From: Actinomyces ruminicola
GTDB taxonomy: Bacteria; Actinomycetota; Actinomycetes; Actinomycetales; Actinomycetaceae
Direction of reading: 5' to 3'
DNA length: 64,000 nt
NCBI RefSeq assembly: GCF_900103885.1
Contig: NZ_FNIM01000004.1
Coordinates: forward strand, 114,611 to 178,610
Shown here: positions 1 through 8,989 of the stretch, in pieces
Numbering within the stretch: position 1 is the stretch's first letter
Layout of the letters: the number at the start of each line of letters is the position of its first letter
The notes under the pieces: generated by a model
Told to the model about the DNA's origin: nothing
The model's database searches: none
The model's input: only the letters and a program-made list of their open reading frames with translations
Made by a program: the position numbers and the translations under genes

Positions 1-12
1 ACATTTCTAGGT

Positions 13-1572
13 ATGCCGGCCGCATCCCCCGACGAGCAGCCCCACACCGGCGGCTGGCGCACCAACGTTGAAGTCCCGCAGGACACGCTGCGCTGGGGCC
101 ACACCTTCCCCGAGGGCGCGCACAAGACCCTCGCCAACACCCAGATGCGCCGCAACCTGGGCCACGCCACGCGCACCATCCGCAACAAGCGGCAGCTGCG
201 CGTCGACGAGATGCCGGACTGGGAGGACCTGCGGGAGGCGGCCGAGGCCGTCAAGTTCGAGGTGGCCTCCCGCCTGCCCGAGCTGCTGGAGCAGTTCGAG
301 GCGAATGTGACCGCCAACGGCGGCATTGTCCACTGGGCCCGCGACGCCGCCGAGGCCAACCGGATAGTCGCGGACATCATCAAGTCCAAGGGCGTCGACG
401 ACGTCGTCAAGGTCAAGTCCATGGCCACCCAGGAGACCAACCTCAACGAGTACCTGGCGGACGAGGGCATCACCGCCCACGAGACCGACCTGGCGGAGAT
501 GATCGTCCAGCTGGCCGACGACATGCCCTCCCACATCGTGGTCCCGGCGATCCACCGCAACCGCTCCGAGGTGCGCGGCATCTTCCTGGATCGCATGGGC
601 GACGCCCCCGAGGACCTGTCGGACAAGCCCGAGGAGCTCGCCGGCGCCGCACGCGCGCACCTGCGCCGGAAGTTCCTCCACGCCAAGGTGGCCGTCTCCG
701 GCACCAATATGGGCATCGCGGAGACGGGCACGGTCTCGATCTTCGAGTCCGAGGGCAACGGGCGCATGTGCCTGACCCTGCCGGACACGCTGATCACCCT
801 CATGGGCATCGAGAAGCTGGTCCCCCGCTACCAGGACGCGGAGATCTTCACCCAGCTGCTGCCCCGCTCCGCCACCGGCGAGCGCATGAACCCCTACACC
901 TCCATGTGGACGGGCGTCACCCCCGGTGACGGCCCCCAGGAGTTCCACCTCATCCTCATGGACAACGGCCGCACCAAGGTGCTCGCCGACCCGATCGGCA
1001 GGCAGGCACTGGCCTGCATCCGCTGCGGCTCGTGCATGAACATCTGCCCGGTCTACCAGCACACCGGCGGCCATGCCTACGGCTCGGTATACCCCGGCCC
1101 GATCGGCTCGATCCTCACCCCCCAGCTCACGCAGGGGCTCGACGACGACGATCCGGTCCACACCCTGCCCTTCGCCTCCTCCCTGTGCGGGGCCTGCGCG
1201 GAGGTGTGCCCGGTCAAGATCAACATTCCCACCATCCTCATCCACCTGCGCGCCCGCAGCGTGGACGTCAAGCGCCGCCTGGTGCCGGACATGTGGGACG
1301 TGGCCATGAATGCCACCGCGCCGATCATGTCCAACGGCAAGGCCTGGCTGGCCGCCACCGAGGGGGTCAAGGCCACGCGCCTGCTCGGGAAGGACGGGCG
1401 GATCGGCGCCCTGCCGTTCCCCGCCTCGCTGTGGACGCGCTCACGCGACCTGCCCGTGGCTCCCAAGGAGTCGCTGCGGCACTGGTGGAAGCGCACTCAC
1501 CCGGACGGCGTCACCCCCGCCCGTACGGTTGCCGACGCCGCCGCACAGTCCACCCCCGAGGAGAACCGCTGA
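13..1572 (+). CDS. lutB: LutB-like iron-sulfur lactate utilisation protein
   Basis: This 519-residue protein belongs to the LutB/YkgF family, a subunit of the LutABC complex that oxidises L-lactate to pyruvate at the membrane. The N-terminal two thirds is the LUD domain shared with LutC (region around GTNMGIAETGTVS). The C-terminal third carries two 4Fe-4S cluster motifs, CIRCGSCMNICP and CGACAEVCP, near residues 336-400. Its stop overlaps the lutC start, so the two are co-translated. lutA would be expected upstream, outside the window. The frame stays open to the window edge, so a slightly earlier start cannot be excluded. Confidence 0.93.
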   Translation: MPAASPDEQPHTGGWRTNVEVPQDTLRWGHTFPEGAHKTLANTQMRRNLGHATRTIRNKRQLRVDEMPDWEDLREAAEAVKFEVASRLPELLEQFEANVTANGGIVHWARDAAEANRIVADIIKSKGVDDVVKVKSMATQETNLNEYLADEGITAHETDLAEMIVQLADDMPSHIVVPAIHRNRSEVRGIFLDRMGDAPEDLSDKPEELAGAARAHLRRKFLHAKVAVSGTNMGIAETGTVSIFESEGNGRMCLTLPDTLITLMGIEKLVPRYQDAEIFTQLLPRSATGERMNPYTSMWTGVTPGDGPQEFHLILMDNGRTKVLADPIGRQALACIRCGSCMNICPVYQHTGGHAYGSVYPGPIGSILTPQLTQGLDDDDPVHTLPFASSLCGACAEVCPVKINIPTILIHLRARSVDVKRRLVPDMWDVAMNATAPIMSNGKAWLAATEGVKATRLLGKDGRIGALPFPASLWTRSRDLPVAPKESLRHWWKRTHPDGVTPARTVADAAAQSTPEENR

Positions 1573-2225
1573 TGGATGCCAAGACCGCAATTCTCGCCCG
1601 CGCCCGCGAGGCCATCTCCCGCTCCCAGCAGGGCCGGCCCGTGCGGGATATCCCCCGCAACTACATCCGGGTGGGCGCCGACGCCCCCGGCTCCGAGCCG
1701 GTGGTGGCGGACATGGTCGAGAAGCTCGAGGACTACTCCGCCAAGGTGGTGTTGGCGCCCAAGGACGCCGCCGTCCTGGACGCCATCGATGAGCTGCTCG
1801 GGGCGGCCACGAGCGTCGTCGTCCCCGCCGGGCTGCCGCAGGCCTACAAGGAGGCGGCCGCGCGCGGCGGGCGCACGGTGCGCGAGGACTCGCGGGAGGA
1901 GCCGATCCCGACCCTGGAGCTCGACCAGATCGACGCGGTGCTGACCTGCTCGCGCGTGGGGATCTCCCTGTCGGGCACGATCTGCCTGGACGGCGAGCCC
2001 GACCAGGGGCGGCGCGCCATCACGCTGGTGCCGGACAAGCACGTGGTGGTCCTGGAGCGGGAGATGATCATGCCGACGGTCCCGCAGGCGGTGGACGTGC
2101 TCGGGCAGCACCCGACGCGCCCGACCACCTGGATCGCCGGCGGCTCGGCCACCTCCGACATCGAGCTGGTGCGCGTCAACGGCGTGCACGGCCCGCGCAA
2201 CCTGGGCGTCGTCATCGCGCACTGA
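1572..2225 (+). CDS. lutC: LutC/YkgG lactate utilisation protein
   Basis: 217 residues, LUD-domain family, the usual partner of LutB in the lactate-oxidising complex. The start ATG at 1572 overlaps the lutB stop (TGATG), which fixes the start; the open frame extends much further upstream but only inside lutB. The conserved segment SRVGISLSGTICLDG and the C-terminal region RVNGVHGPRNLGVVI are typical of LutC. Length matches the family (about 200-240 residues). It is the last gene of the visible lut operon. Confidence 0.92.
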   Translation: MDAKTAILARAREAISRSQQGRPVRDIPRNYIRVGADAPGSEPVVADMVEKLEDYSAKVVLAPKDAAVLDAIDELLGAATSVVVPAGLPQAYKEAAARGGRTVREDSREEPIPTLELDQIDAVLTCSRVGISLSGTICLDGEPDQGRRAITLVPDKHVVVLEREMIMPTVPQAVDVLGQHPTRPTTWIAGGSATSDIELVRVNGVHGPRNLGVVIAH

Positions 2226-2277
2226 CGCCCCGCGCGGGAGGCACTCGCACCCCGGCGCAACCCTGCGACGCACGGCC

Positions 2278-3075
2278 ATGACCACTGGTACCCCTGATCC
2301 ACTCTCGGCGCGCGCGGACACCCGCGCGCGCCGAGAGGCGCTCATCCGCGAGCTGCGTGAACGCGGCGAGATGGAGGTCTCCGAGCTCCCGGAGCGCTTC
2401 GGGGTATCCGTGGAGACCATTCGCAGAGATCTGCGCCAACTGGAGTCAAGCGGCCGCATTATCCGCACCTACGGGCGGGTCGCGGCCGCCGAGTCCGCCA
2501 CCTACGAGACCAGCCGCGCCTTCCGTTCCAGCCACCACACCGAGGAGAAGGACCGCATCGCCCGGGCGGCCGCCGCCTGCCTGGGGCACGCAGAAACGGT
2601 GTTCCTCGACGAGGGCAACCAGCCGCTGCTGGTCGGGCGGTCGCTTCCCGTCGACCGCCCCCTCACCGTGGTGACCACCTCCCTGCCCACGGCGCTCGAG
2701 CTGGCCGAGCGACCGCGCTACACCGTGATCACCGTCGGCGGCCGGATCCGGCCCACCACCCTGGGCGCCGTCGGTCACTGGGCCACCACCATGCTGGAAC
2801 GGATGGAACCGGATCTGGCCTTCATCGGCGCCAACGGCGTCACCGACGCGGGCTGGCTGACCACCCCTGATCCGGCCGTGGCCGCGGTCAAGGAGGCGGC
2901 GCTGGCGGTCGCCCGTCGCGCGGTATTCGTCGGCAACCACACGAAGTTCGGCCATTCCACCTTCGTGCGCTTCGGGCACGTGCGCGCACTGGAGCGCATC
3001 ATCACCGGCAGGGAGCTGCGCAGGGCAACGGCGCGGCGGCTGGGCTCCTTCGGACCGCAGGTGGACCGGGTCTGA
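2278..3075 (+). CDS. DeoR family transcriptional regulator
   Basis: 265 residues. The N-terminal winged helix-turn-helix (residues about 17-70, with VSELPERFGVSVETIRRDL) is the DeoR signature, and the C-terminal DeoRC sugar-phosphate sensor domain includes FLDEGNQPLLVG and FIGANGVTDAGWLTTPDP. Such proteins are repressors released by phosphorylated sugars or polyols. It lies 52 nt after lutC and about 490 nt before the polyol permease and dehydrogenase genes, so it most likely controls that polyol module; control of lut is less likely. The target is inferred from position only. Confidence 0.9.
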   Translation: MTTGTPDPLSARADTRARREALIRELRERGEMEVSELPERFGVSVETIRRDLRQLESSGRIIRTYGRVAAAESATYETSRAFRSSHHTEEKDRIARAAAACLGHAETVFLDEGNQPLLVGRSLPVDRPLTVVTTSLPTALELAERPRYTVITVGGRIRPTTLGAVGHWATTMLERMEPDLAFIGANGVTDAGWLTTPDPAVAAVKEAALAVARRAVFVGNHTKFGHSTFVRFGHVRALERIITGRELRRATARRLGSFGPQVDRV

Positions 3076-3568
3076 GTTGAAGCGGAGTGTCTGACTCAGG
3101 AGCGCGGTGGCCGACTGCCGCCGACACTCGACATGGCATCGACGACCGCTCGAAAGTTTGCCCCGCTCTGGTCGTGACTCGGGGTGAACATTGTCGGAAA
3201 CGGTGGGGCTTCGGCAAGGCGGGACGGATGAGCCGGACAGGGGCACCGGCGCCTCCGGATAGCCGCCGTCAACGCTCCCCGGGGGGAGCCGGTGGGCTAG
3301 CCGCCATCCTCGCGGGCTAACCCACGTCCTCAACCTGCTCAACTCACATCCCCAGCCAGGAAACGGTCACCAGCGCGTCCGGATTCGGTAAACTCCGGCC
3401 CTGTTCGGTCGCCTTGAGCCGCGTCATCCGGGCATTTCCGGAGTCGGACACCGGCAAACTGCACGCCCGCAACCGGTCACCGAGGCGGTCACCGCTCGGT
3501 CCCACACTTGATGCCACCGGCGAAGGACGCCGGCCCCTGAAACAGCGACCAAAGGTGATCGAGCAACG
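3076..3568 (+). promoter_or_regulatory. Intergenic control region of polyol genes with CGGTCACC repeats
   Basis: A 493-base stretch without a credible gene between the DeoR regulator and the permease. It holds three direct copies of CGGTCACC (3364-3371, 3474-3481, 3486-3493); the last two are 12 bp apart, centre to centre. This is the kind of arrangement seen at DeoR-type operators, but no binding is shown. No clear -35/-10 pair was recognised. Confidence 0.35.
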
Positions 3569-4882
3569 ATGCCCTCCTCCAACAGGCTCATAGCAGCCAT
3601 ACAGAAGACTGGATTCCCCACCAACCTCGCCACCGGATTCCTGGCGGTCATCATCTTCGTGATCGGTGACGGCATCGAGGCGGTGTGGATCACCAACTAC
3701 CTGTCCAGCAGTTCGGTCGGCTTCGCCGTCTCCCAGGCCTCAATGATCGTCACCTCCTACGGGGTGGTCGTCGCCATTGCGGCCTTCCTGTCCGGCGCCC
3801 TGTGCGATGCCATCGGCTGCCGGCGGGTAATGCTGATCGGCCTGGTGTCATTCCTGGTGTTCGACGCACTGTTCATCGCCGTCGGCCTGCCCAGCCACAA
3901 TCTGCCGCTGCTGCTCCTGTTCTATGGCATGCGCGGCTTCGGCTACCCCATGTTCGCGTACGGGTTCCTCACCTGGACCATGATGGTGACCCCGCCCGCC
4001 CGCCAGTCCTCGGTCTCCGGCTGGTTCTGGTTCGCCTTCAGCCTGGGCATGCAGCTGCTCGGCTCCTACTTCTCCAGCCTGCTGCTGCCGCACATCGGTC
4101 ACATCGCCACCCTCTGGCTCGGTTGGGCGCTGGCCGCCGTGGGCGGCGTGATCGGCATGCTGTTCCTGCGGCTGCACCCCTCCTCGGCGCAGACCCGCGG
4201 CAAGTCCGTGGTGGAGTCCGTCGGCTCAGCCGTATCCGTGCTGTGGCGCTACCCCAAGGTGTCCATTGGCGGCATCGTAAAGGTCATCAACCTCTCCGGC
4301 CAGTACGGCATGCAGGCCTACTACGTGGTCTACCTGCACAAGGTCTACGGCATGCCCGAGTCCCAGGCGATCCTGGAGTTCTCCATCTTCGGCTTCGTGG
4401 CCATCCTCGGCGACGTCTTCTGGGGCGTGGTCGGCGACAAGCTCGGCTGGCGCAACACCCTGCAGTGGTTCGCCACCCCGATCACGGCCGCGGCGCTGGC
4501 GTACATCTACCTGATCCCGATCGTCGCCGGACCGAACTTCTTCCTCATCGCCCTGGGCACCTCCGCCGTCGGCATCGGCCTGAGCGCCCACGTGCCGACC
4601 ACACCACTGATCACCGCCCACGCCCACGGGGAGACCGGCAACGCACTGGCCATCCTCAACCTCGGCGCCGGCCTTGGTGCCTTCGTGGGTCCGGCCATCG
4701 TCACCCTGCTCATGGGCGATGAGACCACCGCCGGCGGCTACCTGTGGGTGGCCATGGCGCTGGCCGGAATCTACGTCGTCTCCTTCTTCCTGTGCTTCGC
4801 CCTCAAGCTCCCCGGCAACGCCCGCATCCTGGAGAGCTTCACCGACGACGTCGATGCCCGTAAGGAGGCGGTCAAGGCCTGA
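3569..4882 (+). CDS. MFS polyol permease (RbtT/DalT-like)
   Basis: 437 residues with 12 predicted hydrophobic segments, major facilitator superfamily. The N-terminal region (TNLATGFLAVIIFVIGDGIEAVW, described here only in part) and the loop LSGALCDAIGCRRVM resemble the polyol permease branch that imports ribitol, D-arabinitol or xylitol by proton symport. The next gene is a polyol dehydrogenase, which supports a polyol substrate. The exact sugar alcohol cannot be read from sequence. A weak AAGGTGA lies about 12 nt before the ATG. Confidence 0.82.
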   Translation: MPSSNRLIAAIQKTGFPTNLATGFLAVIIFVIGDGIEAVWITNYLSSSSVGFAVSQASMIVTSYGVVVAIAAFLSGALCDAIGCRRVMLIGLVSFLVFDALFIAVGLPSHNLPLLLLFYGMRGFGYPMFAYGFLTWTMMVTPPARQSSVSGWFWFAFSLGMQLLGSYFSSLLLPHIGHIATLWLGWALAAVGGVIGMLFLRLHPSSAQTRGKSVVESVGSAVSVLWRYPKVSIGGIVKVINLSGQYGMQAYYVVYLHKVYGMPESQAILEFSIFGFVAILGDVFWGVVGDKLGWRNTLQWFATPITAAALAYIYLIPIVAGPNFFLIALGTSAVGIGLSAHVPTTPLITAHAHGETGNALAILNLGAGLGAFVGPAIVTLLMGDETTAGGYLWVAMALAGIYVVSFFLCFALKLPGNARILESFTDDVDARKEAVKA

Positions 4883-4971
4883 CCCGCACGCAGCCCGCCA
4901 CACCAAAGTCACCCTGCAAGCCCACGCACCGACAAGATACTGGTTCACCATCAAAGACAAGGATGTCCATC

Positions 4972-6414
4972 ATGACCACCACACTCGCCGCCTCCCCGCT
5001 CGCCCCCACCTACGACCGCTCCGCCCTGACCACCGGGATCGTGCACATGGGCGTGGGCGGCTTCCACCGCGCCCACCAGGCCATGTACCTCGACCGGCTC
5101 ATGCGCGAAGGCAGGGCCCTGGACTGGGGCATCTGCGGGGTGGGCCTGCTGCCCCAGGACGCGCGCATGCGGGACGCCCTGACCGGCCAGGACTTCCTGT
5201 ACAGCCTGACCCTCAAGCACCCCGACGGCCACCACGAGCCGGCCATCATCGGCTCCATCTGCGACTACCGCTTCGCCCCCGAGGACCGCGCCGGGGTGCT
5301 GGAGGTGATGACGGCGCCGACCACCCGGATCGTCTCCCTGACCGTCACCGAGGGCGGCTACAACATCGACGACGCCACCGGCGCCTTCCGCGCCGAGGCG
5401 CCCGGGGCCGCTCACGACGCCGCCCACCCCCACGAGCCGGAGACCTCCTTCGGCTACATCGTGGAGGCGCTGCGCCTGCGCCGCGAGGCCGGCGTCGCCC
5501 CGTTCACGGTGATGAGCTGCGACAACCTCCCCGGCAACGGGAGGATCGCCCGCACCGCCGTCGTCGCCCAGGCGCGCCTGTCCGACCCGGAGCTGGCCGA
5601 CTGGATCGACGGCAACGTCGCCTTCCCCAACTGCATGGTCGACCGGATCACCCCGCAGACCACTCCCGCCGACGTCGAGGAGGTGCGCGCCGAGCTGGGC
5701 GTCGAGGACGCCTGGCCGGTGGTGGCCGAGCCCTTCACCCAGTGGGTGCTGGAGGACGACTTCCCTGCGGGGCGGCCGCCGTACGAGGAGGTCGGGGTGC
5801 AAATGGTCGACGATGTCGTCCCCTACGAGCTGATGAAGCTGCGGTTGCTGAACGCCTCCCACCAGGGCCTGGCGCACTGGGGGCGGCTGCTGGGCATGGA
5901 GTTCGCCCACACGGCGGCCGCCGACGCCGACATCGCCGCCTGGGTGCGTGCCTACCTGGAGCGGGAGGCGCGCCCGCGGCTGCTGCCGGTGCCGGGGATC
6001 GACCTGGACGAGTACATCGACACGCTCTTCGAGCGCTTCACCAATGAGGCGATCGCGGACACGCTGCTGCGCCTGGCGCAGTTCGGACCTTCCGGCATGC
6101 CGAAGTTCGTGTTGCCGACCGTGCGCGACAACCTGGCCGCGGGCGGGCAGGTGCGCCTGGGGGCCGCGATGTGCGCCGCCTGGTCACTGGGAGTGCTGGG
6201 CACCGACGAGAACGGGGACGAGATTCCCGTGGCCGATGACCTGCGGCCCTTCGCCGAGAAGCAGGAGGCGGGCGACGAGCTCGGCTTCATCGGAAACCGG
6301 GAGATCTTCGGGGACCTGGCCGACGATGAGCGCTTCCGCTCCGCCTATGTGGAGGAGCTGGCCGCGCTCAAGCGTGACGGCGCCCGCGCCCGCATGCGCG
6401 CCCTGCTCGCCTGA
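4972..6414 (+). CDS. Mannitol/arabinitol dehydrogenase family protein
   Basis: 480 residues, the polyol-specific long-chain dehydrogenase family that oxidises mannitol, D-arabinitol or fructuronate-type substrates with NAD. The N-terminal nucleotide-binding segment is HMGVGGFHRAHQAMYLD; the catalytic region includes MVDRITPQT and the family lysine region YELMKLRLLNASHQ. AAGGA sits 8 nt before the ATG at 4972, so this start is preferred over the in-frame ATG at 4963. It follows the permease by about 90 nt and probably forms an operon with it: import, then oxidation to a ketose. D-arabinitol 4-dehydrogenase is the likeliest specific role given the permease, but this is inference. Confidence 0.87.
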   Translation: MTTTLAASPLAPTYDRSALTTGIVHMGVGGFHRAHQAMYLDRLMREGRALDWGICGVGLLPQDARMRDALTGQDFLYSLTLKHPDGHHEPAIIGSICDYRFAPEDRAGVLEVMTAPTTRIVSLTVTEGGYNIDDATGAFRAEAPGAAHDAAHPHEPETSFGYIVEALRLRREAGVAPFTVMSCDNLPGNGRIARTAVVAQARLSDPELADWIDGNVAFPNCMVDRITPQTTPADVEEVRAELGVEDAWPVVAEPFTQWVLEDDFPAGRPPYEEVGVQMVDDVVPYELMKLRLLNASHQGLAHWGRLLGMEFAHTAAADADIAAWVRAYLEREARPRLLPVPGIDLDEYIDTLFERFTNEAIADTLLRLAQFGPSGMPKFVLPTVRDNLAAGGQVRLGAAMCAAWSLGVLGTDENGDEIPVADDLRPFAEKQEAGDELGFIGNREIFGDLADDERFRSAYVEELAALKRDGARARMRALLA

Positions 6415-6442
6415 GCCGGTTCTCCGCCCCGGCCCCCTTCCC

Positions 6443-6503
6443 CGAGATCGGTAGAAGTTGCGTGCCGAGATCGGTAGAAGTTACGTGCCGAGATCGGTAG
6501 ATG
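6443..6503 (+). repeat. 23-bp-period intergenic repeat, locus 1
   Basis: Tandem units start at 6443, 6466 and 6489 with exact 23-bp spacing. Each begins CGAGATCGGTAGAAGTT; the third diverges after CGAGATCGGTAGA into TGTGG. The same element occurs at 7979, 32994 and 49338. It lies between the polyol dehydrogenase and the uridine-kinase-like gene, directly before a 34-bp palindrome. Confidence 0.9.
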
Positions 6504-6504
6504 T

Positions 6505-6538
6505 GGTGGGTCCGACGACCATGGTCGTCGGACCCACC
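6505..6538. terminator. 34-bp perfect palindrome, possible terminator or operator
   Basis: Arms GGTGGGTCCGACGACC (6505-6520) and its complement (6523-6538) enclose a central AT, so the whole 34 bp is self-complementary. It would form a very stable hairpin after the polyol dehydrogenase gene. No T-tract follows, so a dyad operator for the downstream kinase gene is an alternative. Confidence 0.5.
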
Positions 6539-6574
6539 TGCAATGACGCGCAATCGCTGATCGGTTCCACAGGA

Positions 6575-6580
6575 TAGCCT
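6575..6580 (+). promoter_or_regulatory. Leaderless-type -10 box of the uridine kinase gene
   Basis: TAGCCT lies 8 nt before the GTG start at 6589, with no Shine-Dalgarno sequence. This matches the actinobacterial TANNNT -10 at leaderless genes. Confidence 0.6.
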
Positions 6581-6588
6581 TAGGTCCC

Positions 6589-7251
6589 GTGAGTACCCGC
6601 GTCATCCTGCTTACCGGCCCGTCCGGCTCCGGCAAGACGTCTCTGCTGCGTCACGTCGGCGCACGCCGTCTCAAGCTTGACGACTTCTACCGCGACGGCG
6701 ACGAACCCGGTATGCCGCTGCTGGATGGCACTTTCTCGGGTACGGAAGGCGCCACCCGGGCCGAGGCGATGAGTGACATCGACTGGGACAATCCGGCCTC
6801 CTGGGACGCGGACCGGGCCATGGCCGCGATTCTCGAGCTGTGTGCCACGGGCTCCACGACGGTGCCGGTGTACTCGATCCGGGACAACGCCACGGTCGAC
6901 TACACCACTCTGGACGTCGACGCGCTGCCGGCATATGTGGCCGAGGGCGTGTTCGCAGCGGAGCTCATCGACCGCTGCCGGGAGGCCGGAGTGCTCGCCG
7001 ACGCGCTCGTGCTGCGGCGTCCGCGCCTGCAGACCTGGTGGTTCCGACTCCGCCGTGACCTGGCTGAGCACCGCAAGCCACTACCCGTGCTGCTGCGACG
7101 CGGGCTGAGGCTGGCACGGGAGGAGCCCGCCAAGATCGCCGCCTGGGTGGCCAAGGGATGCCGCCCGGTCGATCGCGCCGAGTGCGAGGCCATCATCTCC
7201 CGCTACATCACCGCCGACGTCCAGCAGACCCCGGCCGACGACGCCGCTTGA
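6589..7251 (+). CDS. Uridine kinase-like P-loop kinase
   Basis: 220 residues, GTG start. The N-terminus has a Walker A motif GPSGSGKTSL (residues about 9-18) followed by a KLDDFYRDGDEP region typical of uridine/cytidine kinases and phosphoribulokinase-like enzymes. It probably phosphorylates a nucleoside with ATP. Length fits the family. The TAGCCT box 8 nt upstream suggests a leaderless message. Its stop overlaps a possible TTG start of the next gene, so the two may be co-transcribed. Substrate is inferred from the family only. Confidence 0.83.
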   Translation: MSTRVILLTGPSGSGKTSLLRHVGARRLKLDDFYRDGDEPGMPLLDGTFSGTEGATRAEAMSDIDWDNPASWDADRAMAAILELCATGSTTVPVYSIRDNATVDYTTLDVDALPAYVAEGVFAAELIDRCREAGVLADALVLRRPRLQTWWFRLRRDLAEHRKPLPVLLRRGLRLAREEPAKIAAWVAKGCRPVDRAECEAIISRYITADVQQTPADDAA

Positions 7252-7256
7252 GTTCC

Positions 7257-7916
7257 ATGCCCGACCGCCTTCTCCCCCGGCCGCCCCGTGCCAGGCCCAT
7301 CCGTCCACGTGGTCTGGAGCCCGCCGACGCCGTCGTCCTGCGCGCGGGAGGCTACGCCGATCTGGCGCGGTTCAGCGGCGTCGACATCTCCGGGGTGGAC
7401 CTGCGCGTGCTGGAGCTGGTCGAGTGCGTCCTGGAGGACGTGCGAGCCGATCGCGCCCATCTGGAGGAATGCCGCTGTGCGGAGTCGCGCGTGGACCGGT
7501 TGACGGCGTCCGAACTGCACGCGCAGCGCTCTGTGTGGCGGGAGGTCTCTTGGGAGGCCTCGCGCGTCGGCGCCTTCGAGTGCCACGACGCGCAGTGGCG
7601 CAGCGTGCTGCTGGAGGACTGCCGCATCGGCTTCCTGGGGCTTGGGCGGGCGAACCTGCTGGATGTGCGCCTGCGCGGCTGCACGGTGGACACGCTCGAC
7701 CTGACGGCGGCCACACTGACCCGTGTGGCCTTTGAGGACTGCCGGGTCGGCGAGCTGCGCGTGCGGGAGAGCCGATTGATGGATGTAGATCTGCGGGGGC
7801 TGGCACTCAGCCAGGTAGACGACGCCGCCGGGCTACGCGGGGCCTGGGTGGGAGCCGATCAACTCGTGGAACTCGCGCCCGCACTCGCCGCCCACATGGG
7901 CCTGCGGGTCCTTTGA
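7257..7916 (+). CDS. Pentapeptide-repeat-like protein
   Basis: 219 residues from the ATG at 7257; an in-frame TTG at 7248 overlaps the upstream stop and is an alternative. The body is a run of short periodic segments of the type DLRVLELVECVLEDVRADR, with a hydrophobic residue, often Leu or Val, every five residues. This suggests a right-handed quadrilateral beta-helix like pentapeptide repeat proteins. There is no signal peptide or catalytic motif. It follows the uridine-kinase-like gene closely. Function unknown; some relatives protect gyrase, but nothing here shows that. Confidence 0.72.
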   Translation: MPDRLLPRPPRARPIRPRGLEPADAVVLRAGGYADLARFSGVDISGVDLRVLELVECVLEDVRADRAHLEECRCAESRVDRLTASELHAQRSVWREVSWEASRVGAFECHDAQWRSVLLEDCRIGFLGLGRANLLDVRLRGCTVDTLDLTAATLTRVAFEDCRVGELRVRESRLMDVDLRGLALSQVDDAAGLRGAWVGADQLVELAPALAAHMGLRVL

Positions 7917-7978
7917 GCCCATATCTGCGCCCCACGCCGCCTCCCTCTCCTCGTGCCTTTGCTCCCTGGTCCTCTCGC

Positions 7979-8040
7979 TGAGATCGGTTGAAGTTACGTG
8001 CCCAGATCGGTTGAAGTTACGTGCCCAGATCGGTTGATAT
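7979..8040 (+). repeat. 23-bp-period intergenic repeat, locus 2
   Basis: Units start at 7979, 8002 and 8025, again 23 bp apart, with the variant GATCGGTTGAAGTTACGTGC. The third unit changes to GATCGGTTGATATGG, like the end unit at the 49338 locus. It lies in the 338-base gap before the DUF6318 lipoprotein; apart from this element I see nothing definite in that gap. Confidence 0.9.
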
Positions 8041-8254
8041 GGCACGGGTGGCCGGGGACGGGCTGAGAAGGCCTGCCGGCGGGCCAAAGTGGGCGCCGCG
8101 GACGAACCCGCCACCCCACGCCGTGGCGGGTTTTCCACAGGGCACATCACCGGAGTGGCGCCGAGCGCACGGGTCTCGGTACGGTTGCGGACATCGGCAC
8201 CAAACCGATGCGCCAGTCAGCTCCCGCCCGGACCCTCAACGAGGAGGCCTCTCC

Positions 8255-8989
8255 GTGCCCACCACACCCGCACCAGTCCCACCACCGCGCACGCACCGCA
8301 CCCGTCCCACCCCACCCACCACGCACGGGCAGCACCCCCACAACAACCGGCAGCCGGAGGCCAGGCACCTCCGCCCCCTCACCGCCGCACTGGCCGCCTG
8401 CCTGGCAGCCCTGACCCTTACCACCGGCTGCTCCGCGCACACCGACACCACCCCAACAACCACGGCGACACCGACCACACCAACGACAGCCACGTCCCCA
8501 ACCCCCACGCTCTCACCCCAGGACGCCGCCGCCAGGGCCACCGCCCTGGCCATGGAACCACCCGCCCCCTACACCCCCGAATTCACCCCCGACGGCGCCG
8601 CCGAAGCAACCACATACTTCATCGAGCTCTACCCGTACGTATATGCGACAGGTGATCTGGACGCCTGGGAAAAAATGAGTGAGGACGGCTGCGAATTTTG
8701 CAACAGCGTAGTCAGCAACGCAACCGAGCTACAAAACGCCGGCGGCTGGATTGACCCGTGGGAGCAGGAGATCACGCCCCTGGAGTGGTGGACCGACGAA
8801 AACGACCCCAACCGCTACGTCGTACGCACCCAGGTTAACTCTCACGAACGCGACCAACATCCCGGCGCTAACGAGCCCCCAATTCATATCGAACAGGCAG
8901 AAGACATCCTGCTGGTTCAACTGCGGTGGACAGGATCGAATTGGAGCATAGAAATAGTCGATATAGAGGAGGGAGGAGAAGCCAAATGA
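8255..8989 (+). CDS. DUF6318-like lipoprotein
   Basis: 244 residues from the GTG at 8255, which has GAGGAGG 7 nt upstream; the frame is open further upstream but without a ribosome site. A Pro/His/Thr-rich N-terminus of about 45 residues precedes a hydrophobic segment ending in the lipobox LTTGC, so the mature protein starts at Cys and is membrane anchored. A Thr/Pro linker leads to a globular domain (AEATTYFIELYPYVYATGDL, with CEFC) resembling DUF6318 proteins of Actinomycetales. Its stop overlaps the next start (ATGA). Base composition drops visibly towards the 3' end. Function unknown. Confidence 0.8.
   Translation: MPTTPAPVPPPRTHRTRPTPPTTHGQHPHNNRQPEARHLRPLTAALAACLAALTLTTGCSAHTDTTPTTTATPTTPTTATSPTPTLSPQDAAARATALAMEPPAPYTPEFTPDGAAEATTYFIELYPYVYATGDLDAWEKMSEDGCEFCNSVVSNATELQNAGGWIDPWEQEITPLEWWTDENDPNRYVVRTQVNSHERDQHPGANEPPIHIEQAEDILLVQLRWTGSNWSIEIVDIEEGGEAK

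Noticed and set aside
6443..6503. 23-bp repeats as a CRISPR array
   Set aside because: Units are directly adjacent without spacers and no cas genes adjoin the loci.
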